Of a DNA stretch of 64,000 bases, positions 23,541 through 35,560 are shown one piece after another (position 1 is the stretch's first letter; each line of letters starts with the position of its first letter). The DNA is taken from the NCBI GenBank assembly GCA_035578905.1, contig JAQJVL010000705.1, forward strand, positions 1 through 64,000, written 5' to 3'. Both the position numbers and the translations under genes were made by a program. This DNA is from Stictocephala bisonia. Its lineage: Eukaryota; Arthropoda; Insecta; Hemiptera; Membracidae. Below the pieces are notes generated by a model. It did no database searches. It was not told the DNA's origin and worked only from the letters and a program-made list of their open reading frames with translations.

Positions 23541-24024
23541 ATCTAAACGCTTTGCTATGATAACCCAAAACTATGCCAAAAAAAATCACTGGTACCACTT
23601 TGTACGTCCGCCATATTACCACTACTAAAGTTACAAAACCTTCCCTCGAAGCTTAGACTATGCCAAAGTTTAAATATAAAAATATACCTTAAGAGGAAAC
23701 ATCTTGCAACAATTAGTCAAACACATATGAATTATACTTAACATTACTTAATTTCGATTTTCAAAGTTATCTAAATCAGTAATTTTAACAGGGTACTCAA
23801 TCCCACACGTTTAATTCACTTTCACGTTTTTTTGTAACCAGTTCATTCAAACTCACAGGACTTTTTGGAACGGTATTCTGCTACAGTCGTTAGACTGGAG
23901 GTTAGTAAAGTTTATTTAGAGTTTATAATAGCCTACTCATCCTAAGTGATGATCCAAACTGTAAACTTTTTATTACTAGGACGAGGTCTCCGGCCCAAGC
24001 ACTCCAGGCACTGCCCCAAGCACC
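23541..24024. other. B left arm spacer, no gene seen
   Basis: AT-rich sequence between the minisatellite and the polymerase remnant, mirrored at 42175-42656. Nothing recognised. Confidence 0.5.
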
Positions 24025-24627
24025 TCAGTCGCTGCTAATGACGTGTTGTACAAAGACCTGGAGGACGCCTTTGGCCACCTTCTTTTCCTCTAGATCACAA
24101 TTTAAAACAGAGTAGCATTTCGCTCTCAAGCCAATTATTTCTTTAGCAGGTTTTGAATTTAGTTCATCTTTGAATTTTCCTAACGCTTTTTTATTTAAAT
24201 TACTATAACATGGGTGGCTAGGTGGATAGTCAGACGTATCGAAAAGGTGTAATTCGTTTTTCATGTCTGCGTAGACATCCGGAGTATATACATTGTTGAA
24301 CAGCCAGAAGTGGAAGATGACGACGAGGAAATACCCGCCAGCCAACAGGGTAGGGTGGTGAACTACGCATAGTCCAGACGTTTCGACAGCAACAATGTCC
24401 TAAAACATAAATATACATTAAACAAATTAGACAAAAAGCTATCAACCCTCCGTGGCCCAGTGGTTAGCGTACCCGACTTCAATGTTTGTCATATGTGAAG
24501 TAGATGGATCGTTCAGTGTTGTGTCGATTGGAACAACGAAGGACTCGAAGTCACAGTAAATAGTAAATGGTACTTTATGGGTTAGTGTGTAGTTTGAAAA
24601 GTACATGTGAGTCGGATGCGAAACCAC
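24025..24627 (-). pseudogene. Remnant of a type-B DNA polymerase (Polinton/Maverick-like class), left copy
   Basis: Two minus-strand pieces. 24627-24442 carries YFSNYTLTHKVPFTIYCDFE, matching the first exonuclease motif (D-x-E) of the type-B DNA polymerases of Polinton/Maverick and similar virus-like elements. 24345-24025 carries DVYADMKNELHLFDTSDYP, HPCYSNLNKKALGKFKDE and EIIGLRAKCYS, the block that in those proteins follows the YxDTDS catalytic motif. The palm domain with motifs A to C is absent between them, so this is a deletion relic. About 100 bp that may include an inserted or spliced-out piece separates the two. The recognisable residues also survive in the right-arm copy. Family assignment is from memory of conserved motifs. 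Confidence 0.7.
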
Positions 24628-24689
24628 TCGGAAACAAAGTAGTTGACTAAATGACTTAAAACTCCCACAATAAAAAAGAACAAATGTCG

Positions 24690-25420
24690 ATCGACCGCAG
24701 CGCCCTAGGTGGCAACACCGACCACAGCGTACCTGGTGGCATCAACGGGTGACGCATGCGCACCCATCCCTACTTTACAAGTAACCTTTCTCTCACCTAC
24801 TGTTAGCCTACCGTTTAAAACTAATTCTAAACTTAAGTCTTCTCAACTTTCTATTAAATACCCTGGTAACCTAGCTTCCTCACATAACACCTACTGTTAG
24901 CCTACTTCTTAATTACATATTAATATAATTTCTATCAATTTTTGTTATAAACACACTGTTAACCCAGCTTTCTTATATAAAACCTACTGTTAGCCTACCT
25001 ATTTAAAGTAATTCCAAACCTAATTCTTCTCAACTTCCTACTAAACAACCCGGTAACCTAGCTTTCTCATATAATACCTACTGTTAGTCTACCTACTGAA
25101 TTACTTTTTAATTCAATTCCTATCAATTTTTGCTATAAACACACTGTTAACCTAGCTTTCTTATATAACTTTCTCTCTTAACTTACCTATGTTCCAAGGA
25201 CCCATCTACGGCTTCCTAACACCGTTACCTACCTATACTTATCTATCTAATCATGGTTGTGTACGTACTTAACACTCTAGACAACCTGCAATACACGTTT
25301 TAATTAAAAATCAAGAGGCAGCTATTATTTATATTAATTACTTACTTCTTTCTTTATTTTTATTTAATACGCTGTTACATACGAGGCCTACTGGTGTACG
25401 GTAGGTGGGCCTTATCACAA
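24690..25420. repeat. B left arm: CTACTGTTAGCCTAC tandem block
   Basis: Three to four degenerate units of roughly 100 bp, each with CTACTGTTAGCCTAC and CTAGCTTTCT motifs, preceded by an NRF1-type CGCATGCGCA (24753-24762). The segment to 25410 is homologous to A's 4897-5240. Mirrored at about 40790-41480. Confidence 0.7.
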
Positions 25421-26471
25421 AACAACCAACCCACGCTCGTTATTGCTAATGGTAAGAATTCCATTTCAACGGAAACATTACCGTAAAAATTTATCGACAG
25501 TTACAAATCAAACTAATCTGCTAAACTATTTACCACAGTATCATATTGGAAACACATCAATGAATAGATTCTTTGAAGACTTGTACATAACTCAGACTTT
25601 ACTTTGTGTTCATTTAAAAAAACAGTAAGCAATTTATTTATTTACTTATTTACGGAAAACGTCAATGTACAATGAATACAAATGAGATGACATAATTGCG
25701 GAAACATGGACAATGACACAGTAAGTTAAATATAGCTATAACTAAGCAAACAAAAATAATTATAAGCATAATATGTAACAGGTAACAACCATCAACAATT
25801 CATGCAACAGCAACTAGCAAAATAACAATCATACATAATTCAAGCTAGCAATAACTAGCATCACAATAGTCTAATATTGTTCATAACCTCATTCATATAG
25901 AGTACAGACAATAACTTCCATAACAAAATAACAGATCTTTTAAGTCCATATCTATTTATTTATTCATTTCAACGGTAATGCCATTACATACACAAATTTG
26001 ACGACAGGCAAATACAATAATACAAGAAATAGACAAAGTGGTACAATTTAGCAAACAATACAAAGAAATATAATACAGAAAACAAGCTAAAAATTGCTAT
26101 GACTAAGAATAACAACACGTTTTAAGTAACAATTCCAACTAAAAACTTAGCCAATTGGTATAAAGGCAATAATACTGTAACAGATAAAAACATAGTTAAC
26201 AATATTGCAATAGGTGTGTGAGCGAGCGTGTGCCTGTAGATAGGAACCTAAAAGTAAACAAAATAAAAAGTAAACAATCATAATCGGTAAGAACATATAA
26301 CAAATTAAGAGGAATGGAATAATATGTATTTAAAATATAACAACAATAAAAGCTGTTATATATTTAATAAACATTTCCTCTATCAACATGAGAACTTAAC
26401 AGCCTAGGATGTTAGTTTTTACTCCATTAATGAAGTATTTAATTATCAGAACCAAAACCAATTTAGATATA
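25421..26471. other. B-specific segment with retroelement-like tails
   Basis: Absent from A. Two stretches resemble 3' tails of non-LTR elements in reverse orientation, each a TTTATTTA-type repeat: about 25625-25660 and 25950-25985. They have partners at about 40215-40235 and 40530-40552. A short plus-strand frame at 25443-25628 is not open in the right arm, so it is probably not coding. Confidence 0.45.
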
Positions 26472-28752
26472 CAGGGTGAGTCTCTACTGACACCATTAAA
26501 TTTACCTGTTTGTTGTACTCACAAAAAGGAACAAAAAAGTCCATATTAACCTGTGTCCGATTCTCAACCGTTTGGCTGTAAGGGCTCATATTGTGTGTTT
26601 TTAAAATTACTTGACATTAACTCACTGATTGAGCTACAAAAACCAAAGCAAAACACCTACTAGATTCTTATTAATACCATTGAAAAGATCGTTAAATTTT
26701 CTATAAATGTCAATTATTTTGCAAGCAAACATAAATAAAAACTAGATTTCCTAGAGGAAGTTTATTAAACAAATATGCAACATGTATTTTTCTCCAATTA
26801 TTTAAGACCCCATATCAGCACATAAATGTAGTCTAATTTAATGTAAATTTAAGTAGAAATTTTTCTCACTAATAAGCTTGGAATAGATGTATAATTTAAT
26901 TAGGTTAAATATCATGAAACCAAAAATAACACCTAAAATATTTCATAAAACATGGTTTATTCGGTTGCACTTAACTACCAAACTCAACATGTGCCTGTTT
27001 TTTTTTTTGTTTTTTTTCTCATGTAACTTCCATAATGAGCTGATTGGACTATTATTTGAAATCCGCTGTTACACTTTTATTATTATTCTGTACCTGAAAT
27101 CAGCTGTTGTAAATATTACCCCATTTTGAACAGTAGTTACTCATATTAGTCTGTGAAAACACAAATCATCTTCTTTGGACAATTTGGAAATATTTATTTT
27201 TACTTTTATTTTTATACTTAAGCATAATTAGCTTAAAATTAGTGAGGGTATTAGCATTTCTTCTATTGTGTCATAGAGAATACATTCGTTGATTTCCAGA
27301 GAGAAGAATTCCTGATGTAAGAAAATTTGTAAGGGTTCATAATTTTCTGCGTGAAACTGGTAGATTTCCTGTCAATGACTCTTGGATGGTAACATCATAC
27401 AAGATGTTGGGTTAGAGGAAGCTGTACTTGCCCAAGTCAAAAGAGATCCAAGAACAAGTACAAGAAGAATTATTGCTACTGAATGTGTAGTAAGCCAGTC
27501 GATTGTGTCGAGACTATAGCGTAAAAATCAAATACACCCATACCACTTTACTCGTGTCCAGACAATTGAACCCAGAGACCCTCCTCTGAGACGTCAATTT
27601 TGTCAATGGGTTTTACAGCACGATAATGCAGATTTTCTTAAAACAATCTTGTGGAAGACGAATCTACATTTACACGAGGCGGTGTTTTTAACTACTACAA
27701 TGAACACTTCTATGACACTGAAAACCCACATCTTTGTCGTGAATCACGGAGCCAAACTAGGTTTAAGTTAAACGTGTGGGCTGGACTGATAGGGAACATG
27801 CTGATAGGTCCCTACCTTGATCTCCCTACATCATTAACTGGAGTTCAATACCATTAATTTCTAAATAATATCCTACCAGACCTTCTCTGCCGTTGGAATT
27901 GGTCCAGGCAAATGGAGCACCACTACACTTCAACATGTGCTGTTGCTTGGCCACCACGGTCCCCTGACCTCAACCCTATTGATTACTAAGTCTGGGGTTC
28001 TTTGAAGTAAGAAGTGTACAGAAGTCCAGTACAAACAGCCGAAGAATTGAGATTTTGAATCGTGAAGGCTGTTAGACGCCTTAGAAATGAAATCAAAAGG
28101 CAAGTGTAAGGGAGCTGAGGAACCTGCATAAGGGAAAATGGTGGACATATTGAACACTTATTAAAGTAGTTTTTGTTATAATAAAAGCATGATTATCTAA
28201 ATATTACAGTTATTATGTTTTTTATTTCGTAAAGAGTGACAATTTGTTTGTTAAGTACAACCGAATGAACCATGTTTTATGAAATATTTTAGGTGTTATT
28301 TTTGGTTTCATGATATTCAACCCAATTAAATTATACATCTATTCCAAGCTTATTAGTGAGAAAAGTTTTCTACTTAACTTTACATTAAATTAGACTACAT
28401 TTATGTGCTGATATGGGGTCTTAAACAATTGGAGAAAATACATGTTGCATATTTGTTTAGTGAAATTCCTCTAGGAAATCTAGTTTTTTTTATGTTTGCT
28501 TGCAAAATAATTGACATTTATAGAGAATTTAACGATCTTTTCAATGGTATTAATAAGAATCTAGTAGGTGTTTTGCTTTGGTTTTTGTAGCTCAATCAGT
28601 GAGTTAATGTCAAGTAATTTTAAAAACACACAATATGAGCCCTTACAGCCAAACGGTTGAGAATCGGACACAGGTTAATATGGCCTTTTTTGTTCCTTTT
28701 TGTGAGTACAACAAACAGGTAAATTTAATGGTGTCAGTAGAGACTCACCCTG
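26472..28752. mobile_element. Tc1/mariner-type transposon with ~500-bp TIRs
   Basis: Begins CAGGGTGAGTCTC and ends with its reverse complement, flanked by TA on both sides (26470-26471, 28753-28754). The inverted repeats run for about 500 bp each (26472-26975 and 28250-28752) with only scattered differences. The mirrored position in B's right arm (about 39710-39720) keeps the intact target with a single TA, which proves a 2281-bp insertion in one arm only. Internal transposase remnants support the family. Confidence 0.9.
27300..28160 (+). pseudogene. Broken Tc1/mariner transposase
   Basis: Translatable pieces in order are an N-terminal helix-turn-helix-like part (about 27300-27520), a DEST motif with the likely first catalytic aspartate, a NVWAGLIGNMLIGP block (27651-27857), then WPPRSPDLNPIDY with the likely third catalytic residue (about 27950-27990) and the C-terminal ENGGHIEHLL (about 28132-28160). 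The central QHDGA-type motif with the second aspartate is missing, apparently deleted, and stops occur at 27855-27857 and about 27987. The protein cannot be active. The element was therefore probably moved by a related enzyme, or decayed after insertion. Confidence 0.85.
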
Positions 28753-28851
28753 TATAGGATAATACACATTTATGTATAACAGTACTATCAGTGACGCTTA
28801 CCGTAGACTGACTGAGGCAATTGACGTTATATGTTGCTTTCTATAAATTAA

Positions 28852-29106
28852 TCAATAGATTATTACTATTTTAAAACAATTGAATTCGAATGTTTCAGGA
28901 GGAATATTATGCACCCCAAAACGAAATGTCCTGTATGAGAAACCAATGGACCCATCACGTTTAACCTTTAAAAACACTGGAATGACTCTATCAAAACTTA
29001 TACACACATTAACAACGACCTCAACCAGTTTCCCATCGACAGTCTCATAGTATTGTCTGTTGCTCCACCACGGCTCGATAGGTGTTGGTTGAGTCTGAAC
29101 AAACAA
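28852..29106 (-). CDS. Conserved ORF U2, left copy (unknown function)
   Basis: An 83-84-codon frame ending at 28852 whose translation matches the right-arm copy (39361-39615) except for two residues (P/Q at about residue 12 and Y/S at about residue 57). It contains VDGKLVEVVVNVCISFDRVI and TFRFGVHNIPPETFEF. No ATG starts the frame at its upstream edge. A TTTGTTCAG|ACTC acceptor-like site (about 29095) and a donor-like CGG|GTAAGT upstream (about 29172) suggest a spliced 5' exon beginning with an ATG near 29198. No family recognised, and no signal peptide or membrane helix is obvious. It lies in the B-only segment absent from A. Confidence 0.4.
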   Translation of the reverse strand: MFVQTQPTPIEPWWSNRQYYETVDGKLVEVVVNVCISFDRVIPVFLKVKRDGSIGFSYRTFRFGVHNIPPETFEFNCFKIVIIY

Positions 29107-29594
29107 CTTGCCTTAGTCAACTACATTAAAAGTCAATAATGTAGTTTACCCTCACATTGGAAACAAACTTACCCGATGAAACTCCCCATCCGAGCCCATC
29201 GACAAGGCAACAGAAAGCAGACAGAGAACAACAACACCCAAGAAATACAGTGTTTATGTGAAACACAAAGTGCACCATTTATGTATATTGTTAAAAGTGC
29301 GTACTATTTATTCATATTATCAAAAGTGCAGCAAAGACGCGCTGTGGTTTATGATAGCCTCCATGACCCCACACTGCTACCTCTCAGTTTTATTTAGTTA
29401 TTGTTTTTGATTTAACCAGTTTTCCTTTACGGTGAGTATTTAATTCCTCACTACCCTCAAGTAAGCTGAAGGCAAAACTTAAGGGCATTGCCTAATTCCC
29501 ATGGGACGCCCATGACGTCACCCTACCTTGGTTACTTAAAACTATGTATTAATAGTTATAGGGTCCTGAAAAGGTCCGCTTGTAGCAGAGGTGT

Positions 29595-29882
29595 TTAATA
29601 AAGGTCTGACATGTCGTGACGGTCTTGTTCGTCATGTGTTAGATAGGGGTTTGCTATTATTCGGACATTGAATTCCATGCCCCCTGTCCATATCCAAGTG
29701 TTTGCAACACGTTGATTAAAGAAGAACAGATTGTTTAAAAGTTGATGTTCCTCGGTACCGTCTTCATGTTTAGTAATTGTCGTACAGTACAAGTGTACTG
29801 TACGAATGTGAAAGGGAAAGGTGTGTATTTCCCTATGGAAACGTAAAAAACCTTCAATATTGTAAGCTGTAGTATCTACCAT
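29595..29882 (-). CDS. Conserved ORF U1, left copy (unknown function)
   Basis: Complete 95-codon frame with ATG start at 29882 and stop at 29595. It contains FHREIHTFPFHIRTVHLYC, then a TNTWIWTGG-like block at about residues 60-68 and an acidic tail. The right-arm copy (38585-38872) is also open and the same length. It differs at only three residues, all within about eight codons (QRVA versus HHVT). No domain recognised. It precedes U2 on the same strand with a ~490-bp gap. Retention of both frames in both arms fits either recent duplication or constraint. Confidence 0.45.
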   Translation of the reverse strand: MVDTTAYNIEGFLRFHREIHTFPFHIRTVHLYCTTITKHEDGTEEHQLLNNLFFFNQRVANTWIWTGGMEFNVRIIANPYLTHDEQDRHDMSDLY

Positions 29883-31130
29883 AGTAGTCTTAGAAAGTTC
29901 TGTTGTAGATTTAGATAAACTTTATGATGTCATGTATTACTCACTACACTATGTACAAAAGTGGTTTTCCGTTAATAAACAAAGAAATAAACCCGTTCAG
30001 GAAATAGGTATAAGGCATGTCCATTAACACTTGTAAGATACTTGAAAACCTAAGGTAGAAGTCTAAACATTAAAGGTTTCGTCATAATATGCAAAAGTGT
30101 ACCTTTTAATAAACTATGCAGGCTTAACTAGACCTAAGTCAGTAGAACAATATCTAATAGACTGTACAACCAACTCTTCTGTTGGTGTAATTAATACAAT
30201 GATCGGATCTCACAGCTTGATTTTTATATTATAGTGTACAAAGACGATTCAAGACTAATCACACGGTACTTTATCTGCCCCTCACCAAATAAAATGCATT
30301 AACCATCCTCTTATAAACGCTTTAAACCATTTCCAATGTAGGCCTCAGATGAAAACAGGTTATGACCCATTTAAACTTGAACAGAATTACAAAAAGACAG
30401 TAATAATAATTTATTGACACATTACATTATATTCAGTAAAATCAATTGATATTCTCCTTATTTCCAATTATCACACGTAATACATAGAACCTTTTTTACC
30501 AATTTGTGCTTTATATTTAAATTATTACAAGTAAACTTAATTTTAACAAAGTTTTATCTATTTGTTTTGTTGTAAAGTCCATAATCCATACATGCTAACA
30601 CATTACATCGATCTTATGGTAAGAATGAGAGATCATACATCAAAATTATACCCTATTTCCTAAAGGTTTTATAGTTTAGGTAGGATTTTAAACAATACGT
30701 ATAACATTTATAGCTTAATACCATATCAAATTACATTCATACACACTGAAGTCACAAAATAAAGTTAACAATCTACATTCCCATCAACACATTACCTCCA
30801 AGTAGAGGGCTTACACTCAATACAAGTTTTCATTAAGTCACACCGAAATAGTAATCTTTTAACAAGTGAAAGTATGCAGTCCCCCTTTACATACGTTCAT
30901 CGACTTTAAACGAAGTATATCAACCAATAATACTTTTAAAACCTATACATGTCAAGAGACACCCTAACATTAGACTACCGAATTATTGTACGTTAACCAA
31001 CCTAAACTTACAAATAACAATTATAATATCCACAAACATATGATAAATTAAGTCTAATAATCTCAAACACAAGGTGATTCCTCACACTTTATATACACCA
31101 TAGCAATACACTATTTACTGTATTTGAGAC
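29883..31130. other. B-specific AT-rich segment, left copy
   Basis: No gene recognised. Mirrored at 37340-38584 with few differences. It may hold the promoter for U1/U2, since both read away from this side; this is inference. Confidence 0.45.
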
Positions 31131-32889
31131 GTTAATCTTACAGGCATGGCTCCTGAATGAGTGTAGATGAATGAGTTTAGTCCTTGTTACAAACTAAGGC
31201 TACTGAACCCTTTGATTACCATCTATTAACAACACAACAGTCAAGGAAACTATGACATGGAACCCAAATCCCTTAAAAACTACTTAAAATGTCCATAAAT
31301 AGGGATATTTGTGTACAAAATATGTTATAATTCCCTAAAATTATTAAAATGCAGTTCCATAACAATGATATTCACCCTAAACATTAAAAAACCCTTTAAA
31401 ACACTCTTATAGAAACCATTAAAACTTAGTTTGAGCTCAAAACAACGTACAAAACTGATGTTACACTTGTAAATTAATTGTTTAACCTATATAGCTATTT
31501 AGTTGACAACAATCAGCTGGCAAAGAGTAAGTAGCCAATAGGAATAAATTCTCTATAACGTCCACATTTTAAGTCTAGTTTAAAAAAAACTTAGTACTAA
31601 TGATCCGTTACACATTAAACAAATAAACGAATAGTCAGTCGAAATGTGTCTATCGAAGAAACCTTGGTATTAACAGTAAGAAAGTTTGGTTTCTTTTGAC
31701 TGTAAAATACTCGATCAGAAAATGTATATTCACCACTCCCAGAGACCCAAACACATGGGGAACCTAGAACACACTACAACCCTGATAGATCACCTTCCTA
31801 TTCAATACATACGACCCCTGATCATCCATATACCTATCCATAAGCACATGTAAAAGACACCTACCAAGCTCCATAACCCTCCCAATTCAGTAGTAAGACT
31901 CCCTTACCCACTCAGCCAACACACAGTTATCTTTACAGACCAACCTCCTTCCAAACACACAATATTAATGACAGACAACCTACTTTACATTCAAGACCTT
32001 CCACCTATCCAACACACATGCACAAGACACCTACCAAGCACCAATACCCTTCCTATCCAGTAGTAAGACCCTTCTACCCACTTATCCAACACATAGTCCT
32101 CCAGATAGACCACTCACCCCTTCCGACACATAATACATCGACACACAAGACTGACCATACAACCTACATAGAAGACGTTTGATTATCCACTCACCTACGC
32201 AATACACACAAAATACTTGTTTGATCACATACCTATTTATCAAACAGAAGCCAACACACACCCCACCTCCCCAAAGCATAAGACTTTTGAAGGGTCACCT
32301 ACCAAACATACAAAAATCATGACGAACAAACTACACACTGCGCAGACATGACCAAATATACCATCATACCACCATGAAAACAGTCCTATTGATATACCCC
32401 CACCTACCCAATATACGTACCACACACCATACATACAATACCTATGTCTAGCCACCACATACTAAACACACAAGACTCTTGATTGACCATTCGTTAACGT
32501 AAAACATGTGGACGACCTATGGACTAAACTAACATAAATCCTGATATTTCACACACTTAGCCCTTTTATATACCTTAGACGGTCCACTTACTCATTACAC
32601 AGCCCTGTTGATAGACGTGACGAGTAGGTGTCACATTCCCAATGTTCTTAACACGCAAGTCTTTTTACGACCACTTATCTACAATACATAACTCACGATA
32701 GACCTACCACATACTCTGTAAACATGACTTAATAGAAAGACCCTTTACAAAACACACTGTCCCTTGATAAAACACCCACCTAATCAGCACAAAAGACTTG
32801 ATAGAACACCTACTTAGCATTCAAGACGTACCACACATTCTACATCAACCATCTACCTACTCAACAGAAAAAAAGACCAACCACACACT
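31131..32889. repeat. B left arm: homologue of A's arm, then G-poor degenerate repeat
   Basis: 31150-31735 is recognisably homologous to A's 5360-5935 (shared AACTATGACATGGAACCCAA and GTACAAAATATGTTATAATT). It then continues as the same G-poor ACC/CACC degenerate repeat as in A, but shorter. Mirrored at 35577-37330. Confidence 0.75.
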
Positions 32890-32929
32890 CTACATATAAG
32901 ACTCTTGGTTGGTCCCCCACCAACTCAAC

Positions 32930-33446
32930 ACCTCTGATACACCATTCACTTGAACAGTACATAAAACCATAGAATGACACCCAACATTCATGGAAGACCT
33001 ACCTACCAAACGTAAAACTTGATCGACCACCCACCTACTCAACGCCTCTGATACACCATTCACCTGAACATCACATAAAACCTTAGAATGACACCCAACA
33101 TTCATGGAAGACCTACCTACCAAACGTACAACTTGATCGACCACCCACCTACTCAACGCCTCTGATACACCATTCACCTGAACATCACATAAAACCTTAG
33201 AATGACACCCAACATTCATGGAAGACCTACCTACCAAACGTACAACTTGATCGACCACCCACCTACTCAACGCCTCTGATACACCATTCACCTGAACATT
33301 ACATAAAACCTTAGAATGACACCCAACATTCATGGAAGACCTACCTACCAAACGTACAACTTGATCGACCACCCACCTACTCAACGCCTCTGATACACCA
33401 TTCACCTGAACATCACATAAAACCTTATAATGACACCCAACATTCA
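32930..33446. repeat. 114-bp tandem array, B left arm (~4.5 units)
   Basis: Regular 114-bp units with CTACTCAACGCCTCTGATACA and GACCTACCTACCAAACGTA landmarks, nearly identical to each other. Because 114 is a multiple of three, one frame stays open (32890-33483 minus) and reads a 38-residue repeat. The right arm has about six units, so copy number differs between arms. Coding is doubtful. Confidence 0.85.
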
Positions 33447-34865
33447 TCACCGAAAGGTTGATTGCTATCCTTACTTTTCCCACAAGTTGTTAAAATTAAC
33501 AAAAGTCAATTTGAACTGAAATTTTCCTATGTTTGCTAACCTAACTTTTTCTATGTTCATTTTTTTAAACCTAACTTTTTCTATGTTCAAATTTTTAAAC
33601 CTAACTTTCTCTATGTTCATTGTTTTTAAACTTAACTTTCTCTCGTATTTTTTTGTTGTATAGCAGAATTTCTATTAAAATACTAGCTGATTCTTATTTT
33701 CTATGTTTAGTTTGTATGTTTTCCATCAACGGTTCTCATATATCTAGAGAAAACAGAATTTTATGAAACATTTTAGGTCTTTAGCTATATTAAACCTATC
33801 TTACAGTGTAGTAATGTTATTTTAAAACATGATTATATGAAGCAATAGTGTTTTTATGGTGGATGGGTAGGTCTCCAGGAGTTTTGTCTGAAGAATGAGT
33901 GGTGGGTGTAGAGTGTGTCCTAAGGAATCGTGTGTGCAGAGGTAGGTGGATTGGTCTATTAAGAGTCGTGTGTGTTTGGTGATTGGGTGGAATATCACAG
34001 GTTTTATGTAATGTTCAAGTGGATGGTGTATCAGAGGTGTTGTATGTTGAGCAGGTGGAGAGTCTTTTTATGGGAGGGTGATTGGATTATCAAGATGAAA
34101 GTGTGATGTGAAGGTGGGTGGTCGATCAAGTTGTACGTTTGGTAGGTAGGTCTTCCATGAATGTTGGATGTCAATCTATGGTTTTATGTAATGGTTAGTT
34201 AGGTAGTCTATCTGTGTGTAGAGTAGGTGGGTGGTAAGTCAAGAGTTTTGGATGTTATGTAGGTAGGTAGGTAGGTGGCTTGTTCATGTTAAGTCATGAT
34301 TGTATGGTGTGTGGTTGGTCTTGTATGTTAAATGGGAGGTTGTACGTAAAGTCTTTGTTTTTGTTGGTGGTCAGTTCGTATGTTTGGGAGGTTGGTTGTT
34401 CATGAATGTTAGGATTGAGGGTTAATCAAAGGCTTTATGTAATGTGAAGTTAAGTGGTCTATCGAGAGTACTGTATGTGATGTAAAGGTGGGTGGTCGAT
34501 CAAGTTGTACGTTTGGTAGGTAGGTCTTTCATGAATTTTGGATGTCAATCTACGGTTTTATGTAATGGTTAGTTAGGTAGTCTATCTGTGTGTAGAGTAG
34601 GTGGGTGGTAAGTCAAGAGTTTTGGATGTTATGTAGGTAGGTAGGTAGGTGGCTTGTTCATGTTAAGTCATGATTTTATGGTGTGTGGTTGGTCTTGTAT
34701 GTTAAATGGGAGGTTGTACGTAAAGTCTTTGTTTTTGTTGGTGGTCAGTTCGTATGTTTGGGAGGTTGGTTGTTCATGAATGTTAGGATTGAGGATTAAT
34801 CAAAGGCTTTATGTAATGTGTAGTTAAGTGGTCTATCGAGAGTACTGTATGTGATGTAAAGGTGG
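33447..34865. other. B central region (asymmetric loop)
   Basis: Begins with an inverted piece of A's centre (CCGAAAGGTTGATTGC, 33450-33480), then CCTAACTTTTTCTATGTTCA units (about 33538-33650). A block homologous to A's right arm follows (33656-34040 against 11206-11610). Then comes a ~375-380-bp tandem duplication (34110-34485 and 34485-34860). These are arm sequences in A but single here, so B appears to have lost the innermost part of its left arm. Confidence 0.65.
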
Positions 34866-35560
34866 GTGGTCGATCAAGTTGTACGTTTGGTAGGTAGGTC
34901 TTCCATGAATGTTGGGTGTCATTCTAAGGTTTTATGTAATGTTCAGGTGAATGGTGTATCAGAGGCGTTGAGTAGGTGGGTGGTCGATCAAGTTGTATGT
35001 TTGGTAGGTAGGTCTTCCATGAATGTTGGGTGTCATTCTAAGGTTTTATGTAATGTTCAGGTGAATGGTGTATCAGAGGCGTTGAGTAGGTGGGTGGTCG
35101 ATCAAGTTGTACGTTTAGTAGGTAGGTCTTTAATGAATTTTGGGTGTCATTCTAAGGTTTTATGTAATGTTCAGGTGAATAGTGTATCAGAGGCGTTGAG
35201 TAGGTGGGTGGTCGATCAAGTTGTACGTTTGGTGGGTAGGTCTTCCATGAATGTTGGGTGTCATTCTAAGGTTTTATGTGATGTTCAGGTTAATGGTGTA
35301 TCAGAGGCGTTGAGTAGGTGGGTGGTCGATCAAGTTGTACGTTTGGTAGGTAGGTCTTCCATGAATGTTGGGTGTCATTCTAAGGTTTTATGTGATGTTC
35401 AGGTGAATGGTGTATCAGAGGCGTTGAGTAGGTGGGTGGTCGATCAAGTTGTACGTTTGGTAGGTAGGTCTTCCATGAATGTTGGGTGTCATTCTAAGGT
35501 TTTATGTACTGTTCAAGTGAATGGTGTATCAGAGGTGTTGAGTTGGTGGGGGACCAACCA
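34866..35560. repeat. 114-bp tandem array, B right arm (~6 units)
   Basis: Mirror of 32930-33446, with one to two more units. The period is shown by TGGTCGATCAAG at 34981 and 35095. The plus-strand open frame 34866-35576 (236 codons) is a consequence of the period; it has no recognisable domain. Confidence 0.85.

Noticed and set aside
24448..24590. tRNA or tRNA-derived SINE (TGGCCCAGTGG resembles an A box, and TTCGAGTCC a B box)
   Set aside because: The two boxes are on opposite strands and the B-box-like bases encode the polymerase D-F-E motif. No cloverleaf can be drawn.
29176..29397. 73-codon ORF conserved in both arms (partner 39070-39291)
   Set aside because: It overlaps the predicted U1-U2 gap on the opposite strand and has no recognisable features; conservation is explained by arm identity.
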